The translations under genes were made by a program, and so were the position numbers. This document shows, one piece after another, positions 1 to 12,493 of a stretch of DNA of 64,000 nt. A model generated the notes under the pieces. That model was not told where the DNA came from. It was given only the letters and a program-made list of their open reading frames with translations, and ran no database searches. Each line of letters opens with the position of its first letter. Positions within the stretch are counted from its first letter, which is position 1. This stretch comes from Megachile rotundata (Eukaryota > Arthropoda > Insecta > Hymenoptera > Megachilidae): positions 9,176,001-9,240,000 of the forward strand of contig NC_134993.1 in assembly GCF_050947335.1 (NCBI RefSeq), given 5' to 3'.

Positions 1-34
1 TTACATTTATGAACATATTATTTATTGACTTTAC

Positions 35-288
35 CTGAGGTGGCAAACCCGCTACATTAGCATACGCTAACGATTGTGGAATTACAGTTAAACCTACAGT
101 AATACCAGCAACAAGATCGCCTATTGCATCTTGTGCATTGTACCTGGGTAACCAGTTTAAAATTGGCAGTCTTTTATAAACAGTTTTCTTTGTACAAATT
201 GATCTACACCGTCGCTTAACGTATCTCCATACTGTATGTGCAAAATTATCTTTATGGTGAATTTCATCATCTCCAGATTCTGTGACCA
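35..288 (-). CDS. SLC26-like transporter, second coding exon
   Basis: Acceptor AG at 289-290 and donor gtaaag starting at 34. The 254-bp exon begins with two bases that complete the split codon from exon 1 (TTG, Leu59). It then encodes residues 60-143, ending ...NVAGLPPQ at the first transmembrane segment. Exon and phase fit both neighbouring junctions. Confidence 0.88.
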
Positions 289-760
289 CTAAAAACAACA
301 AGGTTGTTAAGCTTTTCATATTTACCCACTTAATGAAGCCTATAATTCTACGTTTGATTGTAAACAAACTAATAGATCAGTTTATGATAACCATTCAAGG
401 AGACAATGATAAACTGTTTCATTTGGAGAGCATGCTATTGTGAAACATACAAATGTAATAGAATATATTTATTGATCATGTGACAGATTAATTGGCATAG
501 CCTGAATTAACGTTTATAATATAATAAATAATTAATATTTTAAATCCTAGTTAACCAAAGGTACGATGCACCCGAATATACTTACAAATAAAATCTGAGG
601 AACCTTGTATTTCTCGGTTTTCATATGAATTATGTAGACTTTGAGAGTTGTTTGAATGATCAAGATTTAAACTATCCTCAGACACACTCAAGGCATGATT
701 CACATATGCTCCAGACTGATTGTTTTGATTTACACCTCCTGTATCGTTTGATTTCTTCAT
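35..760 (-). CDS. SLC26-family sulfate/anion transporter, 5' part (two coding exons, continues left of window)
   Basis: Joined minus-strand exons 586-760 and 35-288 encode the first 143 residues of an SLC26 (SulP) membrane anion transporter. Residues 1-95 are a hydrophilic cytoplasmic tail rich in Ser, Asn and Asp. Residues 98-143 carry the family's first conserved block: PILNWLPRY, then GDLVAGITVGLTVIP, QSLAYANVAGLPP. This is the entry into the first membrane helix, with the Pro-Gln-Ser-Leu-Ala-Tyr-Ala signature. The SulP fold and STAS domain would lie beyond the left edge. The start is the ATG at 760, one base after a splice acceptor (tttcag at 762-767), so a 5' non-coding exon must lie upstream. 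Insect SLC26 members of this type are usually annotated as sodium-independent sulfate anion transporters (SLC26A11-like). The family is clear from the motifs; the exact paralogue and substrate (sulfate, chloride, bicarbonate or oxalate) are not determined. Confidence 0.88.
586..760 (-). CDS. SLC26-like transporter, first coding exon
   Basis: Runs from ATG at 760 to a gtaagt donor (g at 585) and ends after one base of a codon. It encodes 58 residues of hydrophilic N-terminal tail starting MKKSNDTGG. The frame stays open for four codons before the ATG, but those lie in the upstream intron (acceptor AG at 762-763), so the ATG at 772 is rejected as the start. Confidence 0.82.
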
Positions 761-3519
761 CCTGAAAATCAAACATTTTTAATTAATTCAAATTACATAT
801 TCTAGCTACATTAAGTTCTCTTTGTTGGTACAATAAAAACAAATAATATTATATAACATTGTATAATTATATTTGTAATGTGCAAATATAATTAACATAA
901 TTAGTATAATTAACAAAATTAATATAATTGTTTTAAATACTGTAATTTGGTGCAATTGCTATTTTCCTATAATTACCGTGATACAGTTATTATGAAAATT
1001 CACTAGATATACAAATTACTATTTTAAGTTGTTGATAATTTTTGATCAATCTAATTTTAAAATATCAATACCAATTATTTATCATAAATATATAGATAAA
1101 TAACTTTTAAATTTATTATAATTTTAACTAAATATAAACTTGAATTTAAATAATTTAGTCTTCTACAAATGAAAAATTGTTCAGAAGTAAAACAAAAATT
1201 TTCTTTGCAAATTTTTATAACATATTTACAATTTAAATTTAATAATATGTATATCCTAGAATTTATCTTCTAATAAATTTGAAGCACAAAGTTGTTTATC
1301 ATCGAACAAAATTATAAATAAAGGAAGTAGTTTCATAGTGTTGACATAGAATATTGACATTATTTGATATTTATCAATTAAGGTCTATTTAGCTGAAATT
1401 GATTGGACTAAGTTTATTAAAACAGTTGCATACGTGCTTTCGTGCACGCTACATTCGTTATTTATGGGTCTTTATTGAACTATTTACCATTAATTCCAAC
1501 GTATGAATCGACAACTCGAGTGTTGCTAATAACTAGTGCAAGCATTTAAAACAGTTAGAAACAGGTTGTAAAGGAAACAGTTTAACAAGCCTATATTTTT
1601 ATCAAATCCGTTTATTTTTTTACAAATAATTATCTTAAAATAAGTTACATTCTGTTACAGATATTTGAATTAATATAACAAACAGCATTGTTCAATATGT
1701 GATCGCGAATAAGCGCCTATCTTAAAGTATAACGTCGTAACAGTGAATTCAGGTTCCCAACAGATCCAGTCATTTTTCGTTAAAAACGTTTTGTCGTGAT
1801 AGTTGTAATTACAGCGATAAGCACATTTATCGGTAATTATACGGCCAAATAACAGAATCCAACAGATATACTATCTCTTCTGGTTGAATCGTTAAAAAGT
1901 AATTACAAATCACGGGCACACATTGTTACACGAAAGTTTTCCGTGTTACGAATAATAAAGATGTCTATAGATATCTTTCGTTGTGGTCTTCTTAATCTCG
2001 TTACGAAACCCGACGTGTCATGTGAATAAGAATGCTTAATTAACGATAAATTATATTTGTCGTATGGATTATGATATACGATGTCAAGACTTATAATTCG
2101 TTTGTTCAGCTCCTCGTTGATCGACAATGAAACAAAAAACATGAAATAGTATATAATAATCTATATAAATAATTATATATAACCTAACCAATAATTATTA
2201 AGGATGTAAATACTGATGGAGGTTAACATTTTATTTTAAAATGACAATTTTCGATGGTGCATCCTGACACAGTATACTATCAGTTCGTAAAAACGCACAT
2301 GGCAAATGACGGTCAACTGAGTTCCATTGACTGAGCATGTATTAGTTTGTAAACTGTCAGGTATTTAGCGAAATATATTACACGTCGTATATGCAAACTA
2401 TCGGTATGTAAAAATAAAATGCTAGTTATTTTTAATTAGTAATAATTTAGTCAAATTAAATTGGACGTGCAACAAATCGTTATAGTCATGAACAATAACA
2501 ATTATACACATGTGACATTTTTAGGTTAAGAATGATAACCATTGTCACCCCATCCCTATTTATTTATATTTAGCGAATTATCTTTAATATTCAATGCATT
2601 ACTATTTATCTATATTTAATATTATTTTTACTTACATGTAGTAAAATGAAATGATAGCAGTATAAAAGAATTTTAGTTTTAAACTTAACTACCTGTATTT
2701 ATAATTAATATTTTTAAATTGGGCGCCATATTTAAAATTCCCAATACACCCCGCGATAATACATCGAACATTTTTCAAGTGATTGAATCAAGTGGTCAAT
2801 GAAGAGATCTTTAAACAAATATTGAATGTTTCGACCTCGTGTTAACAATGTTTTTATTAACTGTAAAAATAATATTCTTATTAACCGTGTGTTCTTAAAC
2901 GTGTCAACTTCACGAAGGTAGTAACAGATAACATTTACCTCAGCTACAGTGATAACAGAACACTTGGTTTACCATAATTAAGTCCCAGTTAAATAAGACC
3001 GTGTTAAACAATTGTACAACTATTGTTCAAAACTGAAAACGTACGTGAATATGTTACACAAACAATGCTGTAAGAATAGACCCCCATAAATTAATTTATC
3101 TGATTTACGTAAATTCTTCAAGGATGCAGAATTTTTTTTATGTAAATTACTCGCGGAACGGAATAATTATTTCTTTATGTTCATTCACTAAATCTACATT
3201 CTAAATTGTTACTCAAATATCACTCCATAATTTATAACGCAAACTATTTTTTGACGTGTACATTTTTAGTGGCAACGTATATCAATGCAGTATCCGACAA
3301 ATTTTACAAAGTCAATGATTTATGTCTGAGTGTAATACTCAGATGTTCTTATCAGATTCTTTCGCAAAAACCGTATGTGGACAAAGCGATAATCGGGAAA
3401 AGCCTGTTGCAGCAAGAGGTTTGGTAAATAAAAATAAGATGATCAATTTGAAGCTAATCTTATTTGCGGATGAATGCAATATAGATTTCATTAAATTCAA
3501 AATATTATTGTAGTTTTTA
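761..3519. other. AT-rich non-coding stretch (probably 5' intron of the SLC26-like gene)
   Basis: No convincing coding sequence on either strand; the open frames here have composition expected of AT-rich noise. No tandem repeats of note. If the candidate exon at 10.75 kb belongs to the SLC26-like gene, all of this is its first intron. Confidence 0.55.
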
Positions 3520-3719
3520 ATTTCCTGACTTTCTAATTTTCAAATTTTCGTATTTCTAAATTTACAAATTCCTACATTCTCAAATTTCTGAAATTCTAAA
3601 TTTTTAAATTTACAAATCCCTAGATTCTCAAATTTCTAAAATTCTAAATTTTTTAATTTAAAAATTCCTAAATTTTCAGATTTCCACATTCGCATTTTCC
3701 CAAATTCTCATATTTATAA
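3520..3719. repeat. Degenerate AAATT-phased short repeat
   Basis: Irregular runs of 'aaattcctaaattttc' and 'caaatttctaaaattct' type, with AAATT every 8-12 bases. It passes directly into the 17-bp CCCTAG array. Confidence 0.7.
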
Positions 3720-4040
3720 ATCACTAAATTAGTAAAATCCTTAGACTAGTAAAATCCCTAGATTAGTAAAATCCCAAGACTAATAACATTCCTAGACTAG
3801 TAAAATCCCTAGATTAATAAACTCCCTAGATTAATAAAATCCCTAGATTATCGAAATCCCTAGCCTAGTAAAATCACTAGACTAATAAAGACCTTAGATT
3901 AGCAAAATCCCTAGCCTAGTAAAATCACTAGACTAGTAAAGTCCCTAGATTAATAAAATTCCTAGATTAGTAAAATCACTAGGCTATTAAAATCACTAGA
4001 TTGACAAAATCCCTAGACTAGTAAAATTCCTAGATTACTA
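3720..4040. repeat. 17-bp minisatellite, unit like tccctagattaataaaa
   Basis: About 18 tandem copies of a 17-bp unit. The TCCCTAG (or TCACTAG) core is well kept, while the linker varies between attaataaa, actagtaaa and cctagtaaa. AAATT-type repeats flank it on both sides to about 4140. Confidence 0.9.
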
Positions 4041-4959
4041 ATAATTTGAAAATACCCAAGTTCCAAAATCACTAAATTTCCACAATCTCTAAATCCCCAG
4101 ATTCCCAAATTCCTAAATTCCTGAATATCGAAAGCGCCAATTTCCAAAAATCAACAATGAATCTTAGGAATTTCTATGCATGTTCTAAACCGCACCGAGT
4201 ACGTAAACGAGCGTAAAAAGTAACAGAAATAAAGTCATTTTAACCCAGTTGTGGTTGCCGAAGGCCTTGGATAGTTTCAATGTATCGTCAATCAGCCCGA
4301 TGTGGACGCACACACTCGAGATAACGTTGTCAATGAGAACAAAAGTGTAACATTATTATTTGCGAGCGATTTTCAAGGAAGTGTTATAATGTTGCAAGCG
4401 TTGATCCGTTTTAATCGAGAAATCGCAGGCGTCGGTGGGATGGTGTTCCGCCGTGGTGTTTACGAGACAGGTGGAATGTAAACGAAGGAACATGAAAATA
4501 AAAAAAAAAGCATTACTACGCTCGTATCACATGATTCGCTCACGCAACCAGTCATTCTGGGTGCTCACGTGCTTTTGAATCAACCTCGTGTCACGCGGTT
4601 CTCCCATTACCAGACATTTCCAGTGCTGGATTAATCAATAAGCAAAATGAGCACGTGCTTGGGAAGGCCACAGAAATTTTCTAAATCTGAAAATCTATTA
4701 CATGGTAATTTCAGTGATTGTTAGCGTGCGTGTATGTGGAACGGATCGACGGGACAGATGTTCGTCGAGTATGGAGCTTAGAGGTTTTCGAATATCAAAA
4801 ACATCTCATATTTGAAGATGAGGGATTATTAGGTGATTCAGAGATATGGGATTTGAGAATTTAGAGATTAAAAGATATTTAGATCTTGGGATCTTGGGAA
4901 TCTAGGGATTTTTTAATGTAGAGATTTAGCGATTTAAAAATTTGGGGATTTTGTCGAAT

Positions 4960-5150
4960 TAGAAATGTAGAGTCTGGGAATTTAAGAACCAAGAAAACCA
5001 AAAATTCAGAAAATGAAGAACTGAAGAATTAAAAAATTGAAAATTGGAGAATTGAAGAATTGAAAATTGAAGAATTGAAGACTTGATGTGCTGAAGAATT
5101 GAAGTACTAAAAAATTGAATGCTTGGTAATTTGGCAAATTTAGAAATAAA
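4960..5150. repeat. Degenerate gaattgaagaattg repeat
   Basis: Purine-rich repeats of gaattgaa / gaagaattg with 7-14 base spacing over about 190 bp. This is the opposite-strand appearance of the AAATT/AATTC repeat class found elsewhere in the window. Confidence 0.7.
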
Positions 5151-8100
5151 ATAAATTTATGGTTTGCGTTTCATGAGATTAGTATTAAAGATCTGATCAC
5201 AGGATTTGCAGTTGCAAAAAAAAAGAGAAAAAATGATAATACAGAAAAATGAAAATTTAAAAAATTACAAGTTTTTATCCAAAAATGTCAGTTCCGGAAT
5301 TTCTTATCTAAAAATAAACGTTGTTTGGTAATCTTAAATATGACAATTGGATCTAATTGAAAAGGTACTTCTCCGTCGCACTTATGATGAAATGCGTCAC
5401 TGACAGGTGTTGATGACGTACTATTACGCTTTCTGCAATTAATTTATTACAGTAATTAGAAACATAATATTTAAAGTGTACGGATAATTTATATCCTTAT
5501 TATCACACTTTTAATCCTTTTGCTGTGTAAAAGTCATTATCATTTTTTAAGAAAGTGAATAAAATTTCGCAGTTAAAGCTTTTTCTTCGCATACTGTATT
5601 ACAAATTTAATGGCGTGTACTTCTTTCTATACAATTAACATCTCTATCATGACTTAAAAATGTAATATACGCGATATATTTTATATCGGTTTTTAACGCA
5701 TAAATATTATCCTTATATCATGTTTATTTTTATCTATTAATTTCTCATATCAAAAAATAATTAATAGGTTTTTAAACATTTGGAATATAAAATATATTTA
5801 ACTTTCATTATGTAACATTAGGGATATAATATTTGTACACATGTTAATTTTGTGTATTTAATTTTCAATGACGTACTGATATGTACGTTGAAGAGGTTAG
5901 GTTAGGTTGGGGCTTCTAAACGTTTTAATCCGTTACTGGGGATCCCCATACCTGGCGCGAATCGCGTGGCCGCACATAAAATTATAATAACATTGTTTTT
6001 CATGCAAATCTGTTCGCGATACACTCGAATAGATCACGACACGTCTCATTTATATGTTCGCCCAGAAATTATACTGTATGTTAATTGCTGATAGAACTGT
6101 CACTGAAATCGCCTTGAATGCCCGAGCGTACATGCCCTCGAGCAAGGAGGTGTAGAGGGATAATCATGTGACATCAGTTATCAGACTGTCACTTCAAAAA
6201 CTATATATATACGTGTTTAATTTTTATGGGAAAACTTTAAATTTCCAATGTTTCTAAATTCTATGATACCATAATCAATTTCTGTGTGCACTGAATTTTA
6301 AACTGTCAATAATTTCTAAACTTATAGATGTTATTATACTTATTTAAATGTATTTGTTGAAGCTTCAATTATAATGCAAAGTTTTATGGATATTGCATTT
6401 TCTTCACTACAGTGTTCTCAAGATGGTCAAGTTTTTCTGTGTATGACAGTTATAAATGAAAATAGACCTTATTACACAAGATGAACATCTGTAATAAAAC
6501 ACTAAAAATTTTATCATTAACTGACTTCATATAGACGGATGTAATCGAACATAAAATTCCAATTAAAAATCCGAATAATTAGTTCTTCAGTAAATAGCAT
6601 ATAACCTCTGAATTTTTAATTTTACATTATCAGTAAGTAATGCTATTTTGTAATACATCTTTAATTAATTAAAAATATCATAATTTTATTGAACAAATTG
6701 TAAAATAAATTCATTAAAATTGATTATAATTAAATGAAATAACGATCGAAAGAAACCGTCTGTTTCAACAAAAGTTGCAGAACAAAACATGATCCGCGAT
6801 CAAAAGAAACGGAACGTTTTAATTCCGGTTTTCGCAAAGGAAAATGCACGAATGTCTGAATGATCAATGTGCATGCAATAAATGTTCAAACAGTCGTCTT
6901 ATCTCTTGCAAATAAGCTACAGTTTCAACGTTATGCTTCCTTTAATAGGAAGGAGACGGTACATATGTGCAATAAGAGTTAACACGATCTATTCCGTGGC
7001 ACGTGCGCTCTCGACATCTTACTTAAAAGCTTAACTTTAACTGCAGCTCTAAATACCACAATAAAGATGAATGTCTTTACGAGAAATTAGAGAAATGTAT
7101 ACTGCCTAAGATTGCTCACCTTCAATAGTCCTGGATTCTCATTGTTTTGCATGGTTAATAGTTGAAAATACACTTAACGATACAATTTTATATAATTTAA
7201 CGAAAGCTGTCACGTCGTTGAGGTTATACGTTCGCGTAACCATAAACTATGTAATTACCATAAAGACGTGTCTATGGTAAGTGTCATGCGTATTGGGAGT
7301 CAATATAGTACATTCAAAAATTGTGTAATTATAAAAAGATACCTTTCTTGCTATAAGGAAAAATAATTATGAAATTATAAAAGGAAAGAGTTACTAAGGA
7401 TTTCTTAGAATTATAAAAAGGGAAGGAAAAATATAACGATAAAATTGTGGGAAGTACGAATTACAAAGAAAGAGTTTCTTAACACTGTAAGGAAGAAATA
7501 GAAAATTATTTGTGCGTTACAAAAAGGGAAGAGTATCAGAGTATAATGTTTGTATTAAACAGTATGTAAAACAACAATTTTAATACAATAAATGAGTGTT
7601 ATTTAATACAATATGGTTATGGTTATGGTTTATTTTTTCCGAAACTCCTGATAATTTTTCTGTACTATTTTATTAACTTTTATGAACACGAAGATATTTA
7701 AACTACTTTTAGATAATTACCTTTTGGTGTGTGTTGAAAACCGGAAACGATGAAGCTCGAATTTTTCACAAAGAAATTATTTCTGAACAAAAATATTCCA
7801 AAATAATTTTTTTTTATTCCTAGCTTTTCTACTCTTGAAAAAAGGTCCTTACATTTTATTTTACCAGATACTAGATTCAGGATGAAGCTAAATGACTCTG
7901 TCATTGGATTCCAATGAAAAAAGCAAACAATTATGTTATATAAACTGTTATTATTTTATAAATATATATAATGCAACTGACAGTGTATCTCGAATGGTGT
8001 TGATCGCTTTAACACGATAGTTGTTGATTGCGAAGCAATAACTCTGGATTTAGTAGCAATAAGAAGTGCATTGTAGTAGAGAGACTATTATAGAAACGCT

Positions 8101-8454
8101 ATAGATCATTAGGTCAGATAATACTTGTACCTTTCGCAATCGGTTTCAATCAATGATCGTGCTGTTAAATTCTGAACTTGATTTGTGCGCTTCGATAGGA
8201 ACGATTGAATCAAACGAGTACGATCTAGATTCTAAATCGACAAATTCTAACGTGGAAAACATTTGTATCGCATGTCGTCCATGACAACTTGGGTGTGGAG
8301 AATAACAAGAAAAAGGAAACATTTTTGTTCAATATTCACTGATACATTTATAGCAGTTTTTCATTCGTATTTTATTGTATTTTTTTATTAGTAACAATTC
8401 CGAATTTTATACTTTAGTGGAAGGTAAGTATTTTTCGTGCTTTTTATATTTTAG

Positions 8455-8600
8455 GGGTTTCAAGGTTTAGAGGCTAGTAAATTTCAAAACTTAAAAACTT
8501 AGAAATTTTTTTAAGGTTAAAAATTTTTCTAAGATTAGAAATTTTTAAATTTCCAAATTTCTTAATTTTTGAATTTGAGATACTTTTGAGAATTTGTAAA
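8455..8600. repeat. Short AAATTT-phased repeat patch
   Basis: Runs of aaattttt, taaatttc and aaattt spaced 8-14 bases over about 145 bp. Highly diverged. Confidence 0.55.
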
Positions 8601-10132
8601 ATTCAACTTATGCAAGATTTACACGTATTGCGTCAGATTTATCTCGGGATAAATTAAAGTGTTTCAAACGAATCCAAATAAGGGTTGAAACGTCGCGCAT
8701 AATGAAGAGAATTATCGTGCATTTTTTTATACACGAACATTGTATTGTATTTTTTTATACATTTTTTCATACAAACAAATACAGTAATAAATGTTCAAAT
8801 AAATATTTTAATTATGGTGGTTAATTGAAATTAAAATAATTATGAATTTATTTAAATATGAATCTGTAGCTATTGTCTGATATTTACAATTAATTATTAT
8901 TAATTATTAACTATAAATATTATAGTAAATAATATTTGTATACACTTGTTAATGGTTATTAATAAACAAATTATTGTATATTTTAAATTTATAAAGCCTG
9001 AGTTAATTATTAATATAAATTTTGTTATGAATATTAAATAGATTTTATTGTTAAATAAAATGTTTAATAAATATATTACAAATTTGTCTTATTTAAAAAG
9101 CTATTTAAAAACATCACAACATTATACATATAGTATCAATATCAAATAGGAGTAACGGTTCGTAATTACAGGAGTTATATTTATCAAAGATAATTGAGTG
9201 AATTGATCACGATGCAGCAATCTTCAATATTTATCTCCGCAGATGTGATTACTTGCTCTGTTATAATGCTATACATCCTGCTAATTTTATTCTAAGAATT
9301 TGATTAAAATATTATCTTATTATCAAATAAATTCATCACTAATTTTTCTTACTAATTAGTTAATCAATTTTTTTGCAAATTTTAATTATACTGTATTATA
9401 TAACCTATACCGACGCAAATGAATAAAATATGGTATTCTTAATGTTGTGCATGCTAATATAAATTATGTATGAAGACTAATAACAAAATCGATAATTTTC
9501 TGTAATAATATAAGAACTACCATAAACTACGTATTAAATGCAAATAAAAAAATTATTTTATTTAATAATGTATGTTACTAAATGTTACAATTTATTAATG
9601 TTAAATATGTAACATAATTTATTGTATAATTATATGTTATAAGTATACAAATTTGTATGATAATAATATTAAAATTCTTCTCGATTTTATAATAACAGTA
9701 AATAATAATTGATTAACGCATAACACAAACTTTTTTCGTCGTTAATTTTTTTCGGTCAATAATACGGTATTCCGTGTAATTAACACGGCGTCCCATTTAG
9801 GAGATACAGTATTCCTTAACTATTGATACTTCGAGAGTGTCATAACTCATAACATAAACATAAATTCCCCAACATTCAAACACGTGGCTAGATTATTCTA
9901 GTCAAAGTAGGTATATTCGAGTAATAACGACGGGAACCGGTTTTTTCTTTATAATGTCGAGTGCACATATGTAAAAATATACATATTAGATATAATGAAT
10001 TTCATTCGCTTTCGGTCATTGCTGGAAATTTGAATAAAACTGTAAATAATGTTCTTAGACGTATACAAAATAGCGTACTTCGTTTCTTTCTCTAGAAAGT
10101 GCCAAACATTTGTGATACAAATTCATAAATTT

Positions 10133-10440
10133 TGAAATTTATGAAATTGAAAATTCTGAAATTGGGGATTTGGAATTTTGAAATTTATAATATTGAAAAT
10201 TTCAAAATTTATGAAATTGAAAATTCTGAAATTGGGGATTTGGAATTTTGAGATTTATAATATTGAAAATTTTGAAATTTATGAAATTGAAAATTTTGAA
10301 ATTGGGGATTTGAAATTTTGAAACTGACAAAATTGAAAATTTGTAAATTTGTGATTTTGAAATCTACAAAATTGGAAATTTAAAAATTTAGAAATTTCTC
10401 AACTTAGAAACCTGAATATTCAAAAGTTCAAAAATTTTCA
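10133..10440. repeat. 70-bp tandem repeat, about three copies, then decayed tail
   Basis: Units begin with atgaaattgaaaatt at 10141, 10211 and 10281, exactly 70 bp apart, and are nearly identical over the first two copies. The tail to 10440 is an AAATTT-phased decay product. Confidence 0.9.
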
Positions 10441-10746
10441 AATTTATATATTTTTTCCTAAAATTGAAAACTGGTGTGATATCGACGACAATCTTATTAT
10501 CACTAGTATTAAATTGAAAGTAACAAGTGTTATAATCTACTGATTAATAATTCATCTCGGCCATAAATTCTTGAAAGTAATATCTTAGCCTCAGGACATA
10601 AGTCGTGTAAAATTATCGAATTTTATAAAACGAAAGGTGCATAGACGTATAATTAATGAAGTAATTAATTCCTACGTTAGTTATAACGTGTCTCATAATA
10701 CAAACATGTCAAACGCATAACATAACTGAAACCCAATAAGACTCAC

Positions 10747-11340
10747 CTAAAATCCTACGTTGTAAATGATCAGATCCGTTACACTCCAATCGTCACCTTC
10801 ACAGTCGTTCTTCAGGTTCTTCAAAATCTCGTGACGAGTTACTTGTTCTTGCATCCGCGGCACATGGTTTGCACGACAAATGAAATTACGGGAAAGGCCA
10901 TAAAAGTGGGAGTACGTCACGCGTGCACGTGTTTCTTGAAATTTTTTTTTTATGGTCCTCGAAGAAAATTGTTGTACAGTGGGTGGAATCGACAAACGTG
11001 GGTTGGTGCACAGGTGAAAAACACGAAATTCAATCCGGTTTCGAGAAGCCGACGACGAAACTGAATCCGCGGCAACACGCGACCGGCCATTTAAATGCGT
11101 CGTGCTTCTTCGACAATTTCTGCCGTAACTTCGTCTCCCCTTCCCCTTTAATGCCGCTACGTCACTGGAGAACAGTCCAATCCGACTCTATTAAGAACTT
11201 TACGGCTAGTTTTCCTACTTTCTCGATACTTCTAGATTCACGTGATTCGAAATTTATTGGTCGTTGCAGTCCTCGGTGCTGTCAGGTTCGTTGATGACCT
11301 CCGCTTCAAGGAAGATCGCTTGAGGACCTGTACTTTACGT
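10747..11340 (-). promoter_or_regulatory. Candidate first exon and CpG-rich promoter, probably for the SLC26-like gene
   Basis: A CpG-rich island in AT-rich surroundings. On the minus strand it ends in a near-consensus splice donor (TTTTAG|gtgagt, junction at 10747/10746). The SLC26-like coding start at 760 sits one base after a splice acceptor, so it needs an upstream 5' exon on this strand; this is the best candidate in the window. The minus-strand frame ending here closes with TAG exactly at the donor, so the exon is probably 5' untranslated with a small upstream ORF. The transcription start cannot be placed. The link to the SLC26-like gene is inference; it could serve another transcript on either strand. 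Confidence 0.4.
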
Positions 11341-11343
11341 GTA

Positions 11344-12491
11344 CAGTAGACCCTCGTTATATCGCCGCCTTTATTTGAACTTTCACATAGTCAGTTTCTG
11401 TTGCTAAGTTCTTCTTCAAGAAAGATCGTCATCTTAGTTGAGGAAGCTTAGTTTACGTGTACAGTAGAGTCTCGCTATATTGCCGTTTTTATTGGAACTT
11501 TCACATAGACAGGTTCTGTCAATAAACTCCTCATCAAGAAACATCATCATTTTTGTCAATCGAGGAAGCTTAGTTTATGTGTACAGTAGACTCTCGTTAT
11601 ATTGCCGTTTTTATGTAAACTTTCACAAACACAATTTTCATCAATAACTTCTTCAAGATTATCCGTTCCTATTTGTCAAAGATGTGTAGTTTATGTATTT
11701 AGTAAACTCGCGTTATATTGCCGTCTTTATTTGAACTTCCATGTAGACAAATTCTGTCGGTAAATTTTTCTTAAAAAAAAAATCGTCAGTCGAGAATGCA
11801 TAGTTTACGTGTACAGTAGACTCTCGTTATATTGCCGTTTTTGTATAAACTTTCACAAACACAATTTTCATCAATAACTTCTTCAAGATTATTCGCCACT
11901 ATTTGTTAAAGATGTGTAGTTCATGTATTTATTACACTCGCGTTATATTGCCGTTTTTATTTAAACTTTTGCAGGCATAGATTTCGTATGTATTTTTCTT
12001 CAAAGCAAATAATCGTTTGTATCGGTAAATAATACTGTGATTATTGTTACGTTGTACTCTCGTTATATTCCCGCAAATTTTTTAAAATTTCGCAGACGAG
12101 GACAATTTTGCATTCTGCTTGAAACAGAATCGTCGTTTATCTCGCGTGAGAACGCATAATTGACATTTACTGTATCCTCTCGTTATATTGCCGTTTTTAA
12201 AAATTAGAAATTTAATATTTAAAATTTATAAATTTGAAGTTTCAAATTTTATTTAATTTCTCAAAACCAAGAAAAACTGATAAACTGTACCTTTATACAC
12301 TTTAAGTAAAAAATTAAACGAAAAAACAATTCAAAATAAAAATACCTTCTAAATTGCAGAATACAGATTATCCAATACAACAGAAATTTGAAAACTGAAT
12401 AAACAGAAATTTGAAAACACTATATATTTCGCACAATTTTACATAACATTTGAATCAGAGTCATCTGAGGCAATATAACGAGAGGCTACTG
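11344..12491. mobile_element. Non-autonomous TIR element, pogo/Tigger-like, with internal 118-bp tandem array
   Basis: The left end begins CAGTAGACCCTCGTTATATC at 11344, and the right end (12469-12491) is its inverted copy, matching 20 of 23 positions. Both ends are flanked by TA (11342-11343 and 12492-12493), as expected of Tc1/mariner/pogo target-site duplication. Inside, the left-end motif recurs in direct orientation near 11462, 11581, 11700, 11813, 11932, 12055 and 12172, about 118 bp apart, mostly as ctcgttatattgccg. No transposase frame is present. The ~1.15-kb element is therefore a MITE-like deletion derivative whose left terminus has been tandemly amplified. The pogo/Tigger assignment rests on the CAGTAGA..CTCG terminus and TA target and is inferred. 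Confidence 0.75.
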
Positions 12492-12493
12492 TA

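Larger units (their letters stand above)
4141..10132. other. Non-coding, AT-rich stretch with a few small repeats
   Basis: No gene seen. 4150-4780 has more CpG and looks unique. Small arrays at 4960-5150 and 8455-8600 are listed separately. A short ggttaggttagg tract lies near 5897 and (ttatgg)3 near 7615. The longest open frames have no recognisable protein features. Probably intronic to the SLC26-like gene if its first exon is at 10.75 kb. Confidence 0.5.

Noticed and set aside
761..772. Upstream ATG for the SLC26-like gene
   Set aside because: It lies within the intron upstream of the acceptor at 762-763; the ATG at 760 is the exonic start.
3720..4040. CRISPR-like array
   Set aside because: Eukaryotic genome; 17-bp units have no unique spacers and are a plain minisatellite.
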